Origin: Alteromonas sp. MMG017
Lineage (GTDB): Bacteria; Pseudomonadota; Gammaproteobacteria; Enterobacterales; Alteromonadaceae
DNA: 64,000 bases
Assembly: GCF_018100795.1 (NCBI RefSeq)
Contig: NZ_JAGJDY010000003.1
Span: forward strand, 372,001 to 436,000
Direction: 5' to 3'
Each line of letters opens with the position of its first letter. Position 1 is the stretch's first letter. Positions 21,096-30,399 of this stretch are shown here, one piece after another. Both the position numbers and the translations under genes were made by a program. The notes under the pieces were generated by a model that did no database searches, was not told the origin of the DNA, and saw only the letters and a program-made list of their open reading frames with translations.

Positions 21096-22133
21096 ATGTT
21101 TGTCATAGGCTTATCTACTCGGTTATTTAAGCCGTTAGCGCTCTGGTTAGCCTTTCCGCTTGCCTTTTCACTGGCACCGCCACTAGCCCTGCCGCTTAGG
21201 ATCGCACTTTTTCTTCTTTGTTTTGCCCCTATCGCTACTTACGCATCGCAACTCTCTTTCGACAAAACCGTGACGCCTGATGATATTCAGTTCAAATATC
21301 GATGGCTAGATAGCGAAGGCATGGAGCAAACCATTGCATTCTCTTTGCCTAATAGCGCGTTAAAGGTAGCGCCTACCACACAAGCCAACTATAAACCTGA
21401 AATAGCCCAGCGTTACGTTACTGTGTCGTTATTGAAAGAGGCAAAAAAAGTCGATCCGCGCGAAGCCGTTGTGTCAGTTACCCATGAAAATGACGCCGTT
21501 AATATTAAGGTTAAATCAACCAAGCCAAATAAAGCTGACCAAATATTATTTCAACTAAAAGACGTGCAACGAACCGCTTATTCTGACTACCTTGATAAGC
21601 ATTATTACACCCGATTCACCACGCTTTTTAACCAACAAGCGGTAAAGCCGGACCACCTTCGCTACGTTGCACAAACGTTTGAATCGCTTAGGCCTATATC
21701 GGAAGCATTTTATGACAAAATAGGTCGTATCGAAAACAACCGCGCTTATTTGCAGCTTTTACTCAGCTGGGTTCAAAGCATTCCTTACGACACGCTGGAA
21801 GATAGAGTTGCTAGTAACGGTTCAGGGTTTGCGCCGCCTCTAGGGTTACTGATGCAAAACAGAGGCGACTGCGACAGTAAGGCGGTGCTGACGGGCGCTT
21901 TGGTACGTGCCTTTCTTCCTTCTACCAACATCATTATGGTTTTTCTTCCCCATCATGCGTTACTAGGGGTGGCGATAAACGCCACTTCCGAAGACGAGAA
22001 GTTAGACGTTGAGGGTAAGACTTACGTGCTTTTTGACCCAACCGGCCCAGCCCTTATCCCCTTTGGCGACATTTCAGAAGATACGAAACGCTACATCTCT
22101 ACAGGCCGCTATCAAGTGGAGCATATTGACTAG
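21096..22133 (+). CDS. transglutaminase-like periplasmic protein
   Basis: A protein of about 345 residues when started at the ATG at 21096; the frame is also open from a TTG at 21027. A Leu/Pro-rich hydrophobic N-terminus ends in APIATYASQ, a signal-peptide-like segment. The C-terminal half carries a transglutaminase-fold triad: Cys in NRGDCDSKA, His in LPHHALLGV, and Asp in LFDPTGP. The rest of the protein is not recognisable to me. Such domains act as cysteine peptidases or are structural in the envelope. It follows cysG with a gap of about 170 bases and is the last gene before the galactan locus. Confidence 0.7.
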   Translation: MFVIGLSTRLFKPLALWLAFPLAFSLAPPLALPLRIALFLLCFAPIATYASQLSFDKTVTPDDIQFKYRWLDSEGMEQTIAFSLPNSALKVAPTTQANYKPEIAQRYVTVSLLKEAKKVDPREAVVSVTHENDAVNIKVKSTKPNKADQILFQLKDVQRTAYSDYLDKHYYTRFTTLFNQQAVKPDHLRYVAQTFESLRPISEAFYDKIGRIENNRAYLQLLLSWVQSIPYDTLEDRVASNGSGFAPPLGLLMQNRGDCDSKAVLTGALVRAFLPSTNIIMVFLPHHALLGVAINATSEDEKLDVEGKTYVLFDPTGPALIPFGDISEDTKRYISTGRYQVEHID

Positions 22134-22262
22134 CATAGTTCTTGATTGGCTATCGGTTAGCTTTCAATTATTTTTCCAATCGCTCCCAGCCAATTCCATC
22201 ATTAAGCTCAGTAGTTAAACCATCTATAGTCCATACCATGTGGTTTAATTACCCGATACAGT

Positions 22263-24251
22263 TTATAGCCCTGCAGTGCATGAGGCCTCTTCACTAAGCG
22301 CTTTTGGTAAACGGTAATCATGGGCGCCCGACGCAAAGTTTGATTCAAAAGAGACGTTTTCTTTTTGCCAATCTATCTCTAATCGCTTATCGCCCAAAAA
22401 GATGTTTTGTGTTTTTGTGCGCAGCGCAGCAGCAATATCAGCGTAATCTTTGTGGTAAGCCACGTTCTCTCGCTCATTTGGGTCGCAGGCTAAATCATAC
22501 AGCGCCATTTCAACATCACCTGAGCTAGCATTAACAGCCCAATGAATATCTTCGCCTGGCGCATGGGTTTCCCCCGGCTTGCCTAATTTGGGTCGTACTT
22601 TCATAGAAAAGCCAAATCGCTTTGTTCTCAAATAAGCACGATCACCTATAATTTGATTTAATTCACCTAAGACATAATCTCGCTTCAAAGCTGGCTTTCG
22701 AATAACCGAAGCCAAATCGAAACCATCTAAATGAGATAGCTTTTCATCATTATCTACATCAAGGCCTGAAGCTGCTAGTATCGTTGGCGCAATATCCACA
22801 TATTCAACAAAGTCGTTATATACCGTACCCTTCGGAAAATATTCACCGGAAGAATCGACAACAATCATCGCCCCATGATTAGATTTATTCCAAGGCCCAA
22901 ACTTTGCAGAAATGCCCTGTTCACCTAGGTGCCAGCCGTGATCCCCTACCGACATCACAATCAAATATGGCCGCCCCGATGTTTCATTAAATGCCTTGAA
23001 TTTTTCAATCGCCTCGCCGATCAAAGCATCACCATAAGCTGTAAAAGCATAGTAGTCCTGAATGGTTTTGAGCTTTTCTTCGTTTGTCATACCATCCGTT
23101 TTCATATTCTTATATAGCTTCACCAATTGTGGTGGCAAACTTTCTAATTCAGACTTTGAAAACTCAGGAACACGGTATTGTTTAGTTTTAAACCGGTCAC
23201 GAAAAGATTTAGGAGGGAGCACTGGCGTATGGGGAAAACCGAAACTTAAACTTAGCATTACCGGCTTAGTCGGATCTGGTCCTTCAATTTTGTCGCCAAG
23301 TACAGAAGTATACGAAGTGTTTGGATGACTTAAATACTGAGTAAATGCCTTTAATATAAAGCCATCTAGTGTTTCACCAGCGGGCTTGGGACTCTCCCCT
23401 GCTAGAATCAACGATTTAAGGCTTCGGGTATAAGAGCGCACAATATCCAGTTCTTCATCAATTGGGTTTTTAGCGCCAATACTCTTGCCATTTTCACTGA
23501 CTAAAAAAGATTTTTTACTGCCATCAGAATAATAAAAATGCTCGGATGTCGACAGTGGCTTCCATGTATCAGGATCGTAAACGGTATTTTTACCCCAATC
23601 AGTAAACCCAGCTTTACTTAGCGCATATCGCTCAACCTCAAAATCATAAGTTAAGGGTGTCTGCCGCTCACCTTGTTCAGGCTGCCATTCTCGTAGCCGC
23701 AAACCTGACTTTCCACTAAGCATTGTTTGATAACCGGCTTGTCGTAGTATTTCAGGTATTGTCGGTTTTGCATGTTCGTTCCCACGATGGGCATACTCAA
23801 AGCCATAGCGTCCACTTCTGTGAGGATATTGTCCTGTCGCCATAGAGTATCGTGAGGGAGAGCAACCTGGAGACTGACTATATGCATAAGTAAACAACAC
23901 GCCTTCCTTTGCTAAGGCATCGATATTCGGCGACTCTACATAGCCCAACGCACTTTCACTCGTTCCCCTAATGATTCGGTTGACGGCAGCGATTGAGTCA
24001 GCACGTTGATCATCAGTTAAAATCCATAATATGTTCGGCTGTAGCTGTGGTTTCTTGTGTACATGACGGGTGGATTCATCTGCAACATCGCCCTGCATTG
24101 GGATATCTGAAGAAGAGGTTGGTGATAAAGGTAACCTTTCATTTCCGCTATCTTGGGGTGCAGTGAAGCTGCACCCGAGTATTAAACTCGAGGTCACAGC
24201 TGCACATGTGAAAAAGGCGCATTGCATAAAGCGGCTTTGTAAGTATTTCAT
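22263..24251 (-). CDS. S1-family sulfatase, lipoprotein
   Basis: A 662-residue sulfatase with a lipoprotein signal (lipobox LILGC, residues 23-27). The formylglycine motif CSPSR starts at Cys130 in SPGCSPSRYSMATGQY. The metal-binding start NILWILTDDQRADS lies near residue 73, and SVGDHGWHLGEQG is the late active-site block. Closely similar to the next gene upstream, it looks like a tandem duplicate within the iduronate-2-sulfatase-like S1 group. Its ATG overlaps the upstream stop as TAATG, so translation is coupled. In this locus the substrate is most likely a sulfated agar or porphyran oligosaccharide; the exact position cleaved is unknown. Confidence 0.88.
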   Translation of the reverse strand: MKYLQSRFMQCAFFTCAAVTSSLILGCSFTAPQDSGNERLPLSPTSSSDIPMQGDVADESTRHVHKKPQLQPNILWILTDDQRADSIAAVNRIIRGTSESALGYVESPNIDALAKEGVLFTYAYSQSPGCSPSRYSMATGQYPHRSGRYGFEYAHRGNEHAKPTIPEILRQAGYQTMLSGKSGLRLREWQPEQGERQTPLTYDFEVERYALSKAGFTDWGKNTVYDPDTWKPLSTSEHFYYSDGSKKSFLVSENGKSIGAKNPIDEELDIVRSYTRSLKSLILAGESPKPAGETLDGFILKAFTQYLSHPNTSYTSVLGDKIEGPDPTKPVMLSLSFGFPHTPVLPPKSFRDRFKTKQYRVPEFSKSELESLPPQLVKLYKNMKTDGMTNEEKLKTIQDYYAFTAYGDALIGEAIEKFKAFNETSGRPYLIVMSVGDHGWHLGEQGISAKFGPWNKSNHGAMIVVDSSGEYFPKGTVYNDFVEYVDIAPTILAASGLDVDNDEKLSHLDGFDLASVIRKPALKRDYVLGELNQIIGDRAYLRTKRFGFSMKVRPKLGKPGETHAPGEDIHWAVNASSGDVEMALYDLACDPNERENVAYHKDYADIAAALRTKTQNIFLGDKRLEIDWQKENVSFESNFASGAHDYRLPKALSEEASCTAGL

Positions 24252-26206
24252 TAATTTATCGCCACATTTTGTGGAACTGAAGGAATTAAGTCTTTAGGAA
24301 TATCCAACCGTTTGTCATCAGCGCCTTCAGCGAAATTACTTTCTACATAACTATTTTCTTTTGACCAGTCCACCTCAATTCTGCCATCGCCTAGCACTAT
24401 GCTGCCTAGTTTATTTCTAAGCCATAGCGCTAAAGGTCTATAGGCCTCTGTATCAGCGACATTTTGCCTCTCTAACGGATCCACAGCTAAATCGTATAAT
24501 GCCATGTCGACCTCATTCGCATCTGCATCTAATGCCCAACGCATGCGCTCACCGGGCGCTGCGCCTGGAGGTCGAGTTCGCATAGAAAAACGAAACCGTT
24601 TTGAATGCAGGTATGCGCGAGGCCCTACCACCACATTTGTCTCACCCAAGATATACTCTCGCTTTGGCGCCTCACCAGCTGCGACATCAAGTAAGCTGTA
24701 ACCATCTAAATGATTAAACCTTTCTTGCTTAATATCGACCCCTGCCAGATCTAGTATGGTCGGCGCAAAATCAACAAATTCAACCAAATCATGATTAACC
24801 AAACCACGAGGAACTAAAGACTTATCAGAGGCTGTAATGATTGCAGCATTGGCTACACTTTGTTGCCAAGGACCAAACTTTGCCTCGATTCCTTGCTCAC
24901 CTAGATGCCAGCCATGATCACCCACGGTATAAACCACCACCCAAGGGCGGCCTTGTTTTTTACTGTAAGCTTTAAAAGCGTCTACCGCTTCGCCAATAAG
25001 CTCATCGCCATGCGCAGTAAATGCATAATAGTCCTGTATTGCTTGCTGAACTTCAGCATCTGTCATGCCTGTAATTTTAGTGGCGTGATACATTTTTTGA
25101 AGTTGCGGAGGCAACTTCTCTACCTCAGATAATTCGAATTTTGGAACCTTGTATTCCTTTGTTTTAAAACGGTCTCTTACAGACTTAGGCGGTAAAACAG
25201 GCGTGTGAGGTAAATGGAAGCCCAAATTAATGAACAATGGTTTATTAGAATCAGCGCCTTTTGCAGGCTTCCCTGATAACGTCGTGTAGGCTTGCTTAGC
25301 ATTTTCTAAATGATTACGTAACTCCCTAACCACCTTCGCATCAATAGTTTCAGTAGCCGTATTTGGATTCACGCCACCAATAATGAGATTGGGGTTGCTG
25401 CGTGTATAACTTCGTAATATATCGAATTCTTCATCGGTCTTTCTTCGCAGCGCAAGATCCTGCTCACTAATCTCTCCCTCTTTACTTTTAATTAAATAAC
25501 TTCTGCTAGTGCCATCTGGGTAGTTCACGTATTCGCTATAGCCAATAGGGGTTGAATTACCAGGTTCGTCGCCATATGACGCTCGGGTGTAAATATCACC
25601 AATACCATGGTTTTGCAGGTCATGTTTGAAGTGCACCCTAAAATCAAATAAAGGAAGTTTATTGAACGTCTGGCCGGGGCCCCACTGCATAAAGTAATGA
25701 TCTTCTTTGCCAAACATTGCAGTGTAATAGCCTGCACCTTTTAGGTATTCAGATAACAAAGGTTTAGAAAAATCAGGCCCGGGGTGTGACAACTCAAACG
25801 CAAATCGCCCGGTACGAAAGGGATATCTACCAGAATGTAATGCGGCCCGCGATGGCGCACATACCGGAGAGTTAGTGAAGGCCTGGGTAAATAGCACGCC
25901 TTCTTGGGCTAACTGATCAGCACTGGGAGATTCTATATACCCTAACGGGCTTTCACTTTGCCCATATATGGCTTTGTTGTACGCAGACACCGAATCCGGC
26001 CGATGGTCATCGGTAATTATCCAAAGAATGTTGGGCTGAACTTTATCTGCTGCAGTGGCATTTAAACTAGGGGTCGTACTGTCTTGAACGTGAGGTTGTG
26101 AATCGGTTGCTATTTTTGACACGTTATCCTGTGATTCATGTGCACACGAAATGATTCCAAACATGGCTGGCACTATTAAAAGAATTGAGAGACGAGAATG
26201 TTTCAT
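24251..26206 (-). CDS. S1-family sulfatase, lipoprotein
   Basis: About 651 residues from the ATG at 26206 (MKHSRLSILLIVPAMFG), chosen because it opens a clean lipoprotein signal with lipobox GIISC and has an AGGT site 8 bases upstream. The formylglycine motif CAPSR starts at Cys116 (SPVCAPSRAALHSGRY). NILWIITDDHRPDS and YTVGDHGWHLGEQG are the metal and substrate blocks. It is the first gene of a two-gene operon with its paralogue and diverges from the GH86 gene. An ATTGTTAACAAT palindrome lies about 108 bases upstream, tying it to the locus-wide control pattern. Confidence 0.88.
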   Translation of the reverse strand: MKHSRLSILLIVPAMFGIISCAHESQDNVSKIATDSQPHVQDSTTPSLNATAADKVQPNILWIITDDHRPDSVSAYNKAIYGQSESPLGYIESPSADQLAQEGVLFTQAFTNSPVCAPSRAALHSGRYPFRTGRFAFELSHPGPDFSKPLLSEYLKGAGYYTAMFGKEDHYFMQWGPGQTFNKLPLFDFRVHFKHDLQNHGIGDIYTRASYGDEPGNSTPIGYSEYVNYPDGTSRSYLIKSKEGEISEQDLALRRKTDEEFDILRSYTRSNPNLIIGGVNPNTATETIDAKVVRELRNHLENAKQAYTTLSGKPAKGADSNKPLFINLGFHLPHTPVLPPKSVRDRFKTKEYKVPKFELSEVEKLPPQLQKMYHATKITGMTDAEVQQAIQDYYAFTAHGDELIGEAVDAFKAYSKKQGRPWVVVYTVGDHGWHLGEQGIEAKFGPWQQSVANAAIITASDKSLVPRGLVNHDLVEFVDFAPTILDLAGVDIKQERFNHLDGYSLLDVAAGEAPKREYILGETNVVVGPRAYLHSKRFRFSMRTRPPGAAPGERMRWALDADANEVDMALYDLAVDPLERQNVADTEAYRPLALWLRNKLGSIVLGDGRIEVDWSKENSYVESNFAEGADDKRLDIPKDLIPSVPQNVAIN

Positions 26207-26313
26207 TGCTAGGACCTGTTCAGAATTTAATGAATAAATGAACACTTTAAGCAGATAGTAATCGCACTAACCATCTGCCAAATAATAGCGCTCAACATAA
26301 CACAAGTTGCCAT

Positions 26314-26325
26314 ATTGTTAACAAT
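26314..26325. promoter_or_regulatory. putative operator ATTGTTAACAAT
   Basis: A perfect 12-base palindrome upstream of the sulfatase pair. The same core recurs in the promoter regions of the galactan locus and fits the GT/AC arrangement of GntR/FCD operators. Confidence 0.65.
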
Positions 26326-26477
26326 TACCAAAAATAAATCAACCTCTCATTTAAACCCGATAATTAATTGCACCCACTGTCATAAATGTGAATTTAATAA
26401 AAAACATTATTTATCAACAAAATGAAAGCTACCTCTTTTCAATAAAAATACAATACCACCGAAAAATAAAAAGTAAA

Positions 26478-26539
26478 ATGTTAACAATTTATTGTATAAA
26501 TAACATTCATATCATAGGATTCTACCTGAGTTAACAATT
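26478..26539. promoter_or_regulatory. two putative operators before the GH86 gene
   Basis: The cores GTTAAC at 26480-26485 and 26530-26535 each have a strong AACAATT right half and a weaker left half. Confidence 0.55.
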
Positions 26540-26572
26540 TAGCAACGCGTCAACATTAAGGATCCTAGTATA

Positions 26573-29500
26573 ATGAATTACAAAATATCCTCCCTCTTGG
26601 TTGGAGTAGGGTTGGCTTTATCATCCCCAGGATTATTCGCAAAAACAGAGGCCGTGGTGAATGTAAATATTAAGCATTCCGTCGGAGGAAAAGACAGCTT
26701 TGATAGACACAAATATATTACGTTGCATTCCACGGCTTCAGAAAGTGACTGGGACGGAGAAGCAGACAAGCTTAAATATTTGATGGAAGACTTAGACGTC
26801 TATTTTGGCCGAGAAAACGGCAGTGCTGGTTGGAACTTTAATCAGTCTGTTGAAGACCCGCTCAACCCTGGTTATGTCGACTCAACACACCTAGTCAATC
26901 GCGGTAAATTCGCTCGTGAAACCACGTATGGAATTAACGACGCGGGCGTTCACAAATACGATGGCCGCGGAGACGTTATGGTGGGAGGGCAACCTCGCCC
27001 GCATTGGTTTGCAACGGTAAATCCTTGCTGTGGAGGTGAAAGCTGGCAAGCAAATGGCGCCGATGCAGTGGGTGACTTCATGGGTCAATATATGAATGCT
27101 TTCTTTCGTACCGATGGCGAACCCTCTACCCAAGGACGAGTGAAGCCAACTTATTTTGAAGTATTAAATGAACCCTTATATCAACTCACCGATGCGCCGC
27201 ATGAAATGGGCTTAGAAGCGCCCATTCCTCCCATTGACATTTTCAAATTTCACAAAGACGTTGCCAACGCTTTTCGCCAGCACAATCAAGATATAAAAAT
27301 TGGCGGCTATACGGTTGCCTTCCCAATCTACGAGCAGCGTAACTTTGCACGGTGGGAAGAAAGAATGAAGTTATTCATTGATACCGCCGGCGAAAGTATG
27401 GATTTCTACTCAACCCATTTTTATGACTTAGAAGATGACAATCGCTTCAAAGGGAGCCGTATAGAAGCCACTTTAGATATGATGGATCATTATTCCCTGC
27501 TCACGCTGGGCGAAACGAAAGAACATGTTATTTCAGAATACGGCGGCCGTAATCGCCCTATCGAGAATGCCCCCTGGACACCGCTGAGAGACTGGTGGTT
27601 TCTTAAAACCGCCAGCCCCATGATGATGCAGTTTATGGATCGTCCAGATGCTATCAGCAAAGCAATTCCTTTTGTCACCGTAAAAGCATTATGGGGAACT
27701 AGAAACGGTTTTCCTTATAACTGGCGCTTACTTCGTCAAGCTAAAGAGGGCGAAGGAGAACAAGGTGAGCACTGGGTGTTCACTGAAATGGTGAAGTTTT
27801 ATGAGCTTTGGTCTGATGTGAAAGGTAAGCGGGTAGATTCGTTCACTACCAACGAAGATATCTTGATAGATAGCTATGTCAGCAAAGAAAAGTTGTACGT
27901 TATTTTCAGTAACCTGACTGAAGACAACGAAACCATATTACTTCATCAATATGGTACTTCAGGTGCCAAGGTTCAAAACATAAAAGTTAAACATTTATAT
28001 CTCGCCAATAATGCGCCGCAGTTAGATATTATTAATGCTCCATTGAACCTCGAGCACTTCGAGCTAGCGCCAGAAGCAACGATAGTGGTCGAATATAGTT
28101 ACGACGCCGACTTGAACATCAATGGCCTATCCACTGAAAACAAGTACTTTGCAACAGAGTACTTAAAAGAAATAAACGCCAATCAAGTTAATCAATTTGA
28201 AATAAAAGGGGTTCAAACCACCTCCCTGGGTGAATCAATTCTGCGCATAGCGCTCGGCAGAGACCATGGTCAATCACTTTCACCAGAAGTGAGATTCAAT
28301 GGTCAGTTACTCACTTCGAATGCACGTATTAGCGGAGACGAACAATTAGGAAGAGACCGCTTTTTTGGGTTACTTGAAATTCCGGTTCCCTATTCATTAC
28401 TTAAAAACGATAACCAAATCGATATTACCTTCCCCGATACGGGAGGCCACATTGCCAGCGTTAATATGAAAGTGTTTGGTTTTGACCAAGAGATCAGACC
28501 GGATGGCGGCGCAGTTACCGGCATGTATATTAGCCCTGACAACGCTACGCTCGCCGTCGGAGCTACATTAAAACTATCCGCATCCGTGACGCCCTTTTTT
28601 GCTAGTGATCAAAGTTTCAATTTAGCGTCTAGCGATGAATCAGTCGCTATGGTCGATAGCAATGGCATGGTAACAGCCCTGGACGTTGGTGATGTGACTA
28701 TCACTGCCACATCACGTGATGGCAATTTTACGGCAACCACCAAGATAACCGTTGAAGAGCCCACGCAAACATCAATAAGTTTTGATGATGCTCAAAAATA
28801 TGAAACGCTTGAATTCCATTTAGATAAAAATATGCAAGTCACTACTGAATATGACGCTGGCACGGGCTTTGAGGTAACGGCTGATTTAGGCGGTATTAAT
28901 TACCTCTTGCGGCACATGGCGAGCAACTGGACAGTCATTAGTGATATCAAGGTGACGGACAGTACCGCTATTGGAACACAGAAAGGCACTTCTACAGTTT
29001 ACCTTCCTCTGTCAGGACTTACGCCCAGCGAGGACTTAACCAACGGTGAATTTTACTTTTTGTTTGTGCGCGTGCACTCCTCCTCTGGCGTTACTAAAAA
29101 TGTGGCCGCTTACCCTATTACTATGGTGCCAAGTGAAAACACAGTTACACCTAGCCTAGCCTTAGATGATGAGAGTAAGTACCTTTCTAGCACATATAGC
29201 AATAATGACACTCTTGATGTCACTGCGTTTTTTGAAGCCGGTGAGGGACAAACCGTAACCGACGAGCTTGGTGGCGTAAAATTTTTCCTAAGGGAAATGG
29301 ATCAAACTTGGTCACGTTCGTTTAACGACATTGTGGTATCCGATCCTAACGCTATTGGTAAACAGAGCGGTACTGCACAGGTATCGTTGCCACTTAGTGG
29401 TATTCCCCCAACCCAAGCGTTACCTGAGGGGCATTTTTACTTCCTGTTTGCGCAATTTATCTCAACCGACGGCAGCACCTATAAAATTCAAGGAATTGCG

Positions 29501-29722
29501 CCATTGAATGTCGTCGCACCTGCAGCGTTATCCGGTGACTGGGATGGAGACGCCGATATAGACAGTGCTGATATCAGCGAACTTCTGGCCGCAATACAAG
29601 CCCGTCAAGATATCGCCCCTCAATTCGATATTAACAGCGATGGCCTCGTTAATATTTTAGACGCTCGCGCCATGATGGCCTTATGTACTCGTGCGCGATG
29701 CGCAAAAGAAGACACGGATTAA
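26573..29722 (+). CDS. GH86 beta-agarase/porphyranase with C-terminal dockerin
   Basis: A 1049-residue secreted enzyme with a Sec signal peptide ending near LFA at residue 23. The GH86 catalytic region spans about 25-645. The proposed acid/base is Glu200 in YFEVLNEP and the nucleophile Glu322 in VISEYGGRN, with THFYD between them. A bacterial Ig-like (BIG2) domain follows (about 650-732). Next come two tandem copies of an unrecognised domain of roughly 115-125 residues (about 733-855 and 857-985). A type I dockerin (about 988-1040) ends the protein, with two calcium loops, DWDGDADIDSAD and DINSDGLVNILD. GH86 enzymes cut internal beta-1,4 bonds of agarose or porphyran. The cohesin-like gene 34 bases downstream is the obvious docking partner. 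AAGGA precedes the start. Confidence 0.9.
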   Translation: MNYKISSLLVGVGLALSSPGLFAKTEAVVNVNIKHSVGGKDSFDRHKYITLHSTASESDWDGEADKLKYLMEDLDVYFGRENGSAGWNFNQSVEDPLNPGYVDSTHLVNRGKFARETTYGINDAGVHKYDGRGDVMVGGQPRPHWFATVNPCCGGESWQANGADAVGDFMGQYMNAFFRTDGEPSTQGRVKPTYFEVLNEPLYQLTDAPHEMGLEAPIPPIDIFKFHKDVANAFRQHNQDIKIGGYTVAFPIYEQRNFARWEERMKLFIDTAGESMDFYSTHFYDLEDDNRFKGSRIEATLDMMDHYSLLTLGETKEHVISEYGGRNRPIENAPWTPLRDWWFLKTASPMMMQFMDRPDAISKAIPFVTVKALWGTRNGFPYNWRLLRQAKEGEGEQGEHWVFTEMVKFYELWSDVKGKRVDSFTTNEDILIDSYVSKEKLYVIFSNLTEDNETILLHQYGTSGAKVQNIKVKHLYLANNAPQLDIINAPLNLEHFELAPEATIVVEYSYDADLNINGLSTENKYFATEYLKEINANQVNQFEIKGVQTTSLGESILRIALGRDHGQSLSPEVRFNGQLLTSNARISGDEQLGRDRFFGLLEIPVPYSLLKNDNQIDITFPDTGGHIASVNMKVFGFDQEIRPDGGAVTGMYISPDNATLAVGATLKLSASVTPFFASDQSFNLASSDESVAMVDSNGMVTALDVGDVTITATSRDGNFTATTKITVEEPTQTSISFDDAQKYETLEFHLDKNMQVTTEYDAGTGFEVTADLGGINYLLRHMASNWTVISDIKVTDSTAIGTQKGTSTVYLPLSGLTPSEDLTNGEFYFLFVRVHSSSGVTKNVAAYPITMVPSENTVTPSLALDDESKYLSSTYSNNDTLDVTAFFEAGEGQTVTDELGGVKFFLREMDQTWSRSFNDIVVSDPNAIGKQSGTAQVSLPLSGIPPTQALPEGHFYFLFAQFISTDGSTYKIQGIAPLNVVAPAALSGDWDGDADIDSADISELLAAIQARQDIAPQFDINSDGLVNILDARAMMALCTRARCAKEDTD

Positions 29723-29756
29723 GTCGCTAAATAACCACTTACAGGAACACCATTGA

Positions 29757-30296
29757 ATGAAAAAACTGTTTACTTTAATTACGCTTTTAATTGGCTTTCA
29801 AGCTCAAGCTGGACTCATCAGTATTGAGCTTGATACTAGCAACCTTATTGTTGGTGATACCGTAGAGGTTTCGGTAATAGGCACAGGATTTACAAGCTTC
29901 GACACTTTGAGCTTAGATATTGCGTTTGATACTGATTTATTTGAGCTTGATGCACTTTCCATAGGCGGGGATTTATACGATTCGTTACCGTTTCTATTCA
30001 ACGTGACGCCTCAAGCGTTTGGTGTCGCGGTGGCTTTTTTAGACTTTGTCGCTTTTTCCGGTGGCGATTTTACTGTTGTTAAATTCAACGTAAATGCTCT
30101 CGATGCTGGGCAAAGCAGCTTCAATATAGAAAATATCATTGCTGCTGAATTTGTCGCTGGGGAGTTAGATGTTGCAATAGATAGCGGGCAAGCGTCGGCA
30201 ACGGTTAATGCGGTAAACGTAATTGCACCCAACACCTTGAGTATTATATTGATGGTTATTATCACATTTATTGGAATACGACGATTTAACCGCTGA
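29757..30296 (+). CDS. small cohesin-like protein with PEP-CTERM-like anchor
   Basis: A 179-residue protein with a signal peptide (MKKLFTLITLLIGFQAQA). A single cohesin-like beta-sandwich of about 130 residues follows: VGDTVEVSVIGTGFTSFDTL, then LSLDIAFDTDLFELDAL, as in classic cohesins. The C-terminus is APNTL, a short hydrophobic helix (SIILMVIITFIGI) and a basic end (RRFNR). This is the three-part layout of PEP-CTERM sorting signals, though the Pro-Glu-Pro core is not exact. It is co-transcribed with the dockerin-bearing GH86. I infer that it tethers that enzyme at the envelope or in the matrix, with sorting by an exosortase encoded elsewhere. A plain membrane anchor is the alternative. 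Confidence 0.72.
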   Translation: MKKLFTLITLLIGFQAQAGLISIELDTSNLIVGDTVEVSVIGTGFTSFDTLSLDIAFDTDLFELDALSIGGDLYDSLPFLFNVTPQAFGVAVAFLDFVAFSGGDFTVVKFNVNALDAGQSSFNIENIIAAEFVAGELDVAIDSGQASATVNAVNVIAPNTLSIILMVIITFIGIRRFNR

Positions 30297-30312
30297 TAGG
30301 TCGTTTATCGTA

Positions 30313-30341
30313 ATAGCGACAGGTTAAAAACCTGTCGCTAT
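30313..30341. terminator. strong hairpin between convergent units
   Basis: A 13-base-pair perfect stem (ATAGCGACAGGTT with its complement) and a three-A loop lie between the cohesin gene and the ThuA gene. There is no T-tract on either side, so it may act as a two-way 3' end or RNA-stabilising structure. Confidence 0.55.
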
Positions 30342-30399
30342 CAACCGGTGTTCATTAAGCTTGTAGCAACCAACCATAGCACAATAATAACGTCGTTTT

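Larger units (their letters stand above)
26207..26572. promoter_or_regulatory. divergent sulfatase/GH86 promoter region with three GTTAAC palindromes
   Basis: This AT-rich region of 366 bases lies between divergent transcription units. It holds palindrome copies at 26314-26325 (ATTGTTAACAAT, perfect), 26478-26489 (ATGTTAACAATT) and 26528-26539 (GAGTTAACAATT). The last two have centres 50 bases apart and lie 35-90 bases before the GH86 start. I see no gene here. Confidence 0.7.

Noticed and set aside
22215..22248. TTAAACCA/TGGTTTAA inverted repeat as a terminator
   Set aside because: The eight-pair A/T-rich stem has an 18-base loop and no T-tract; too weak to call.
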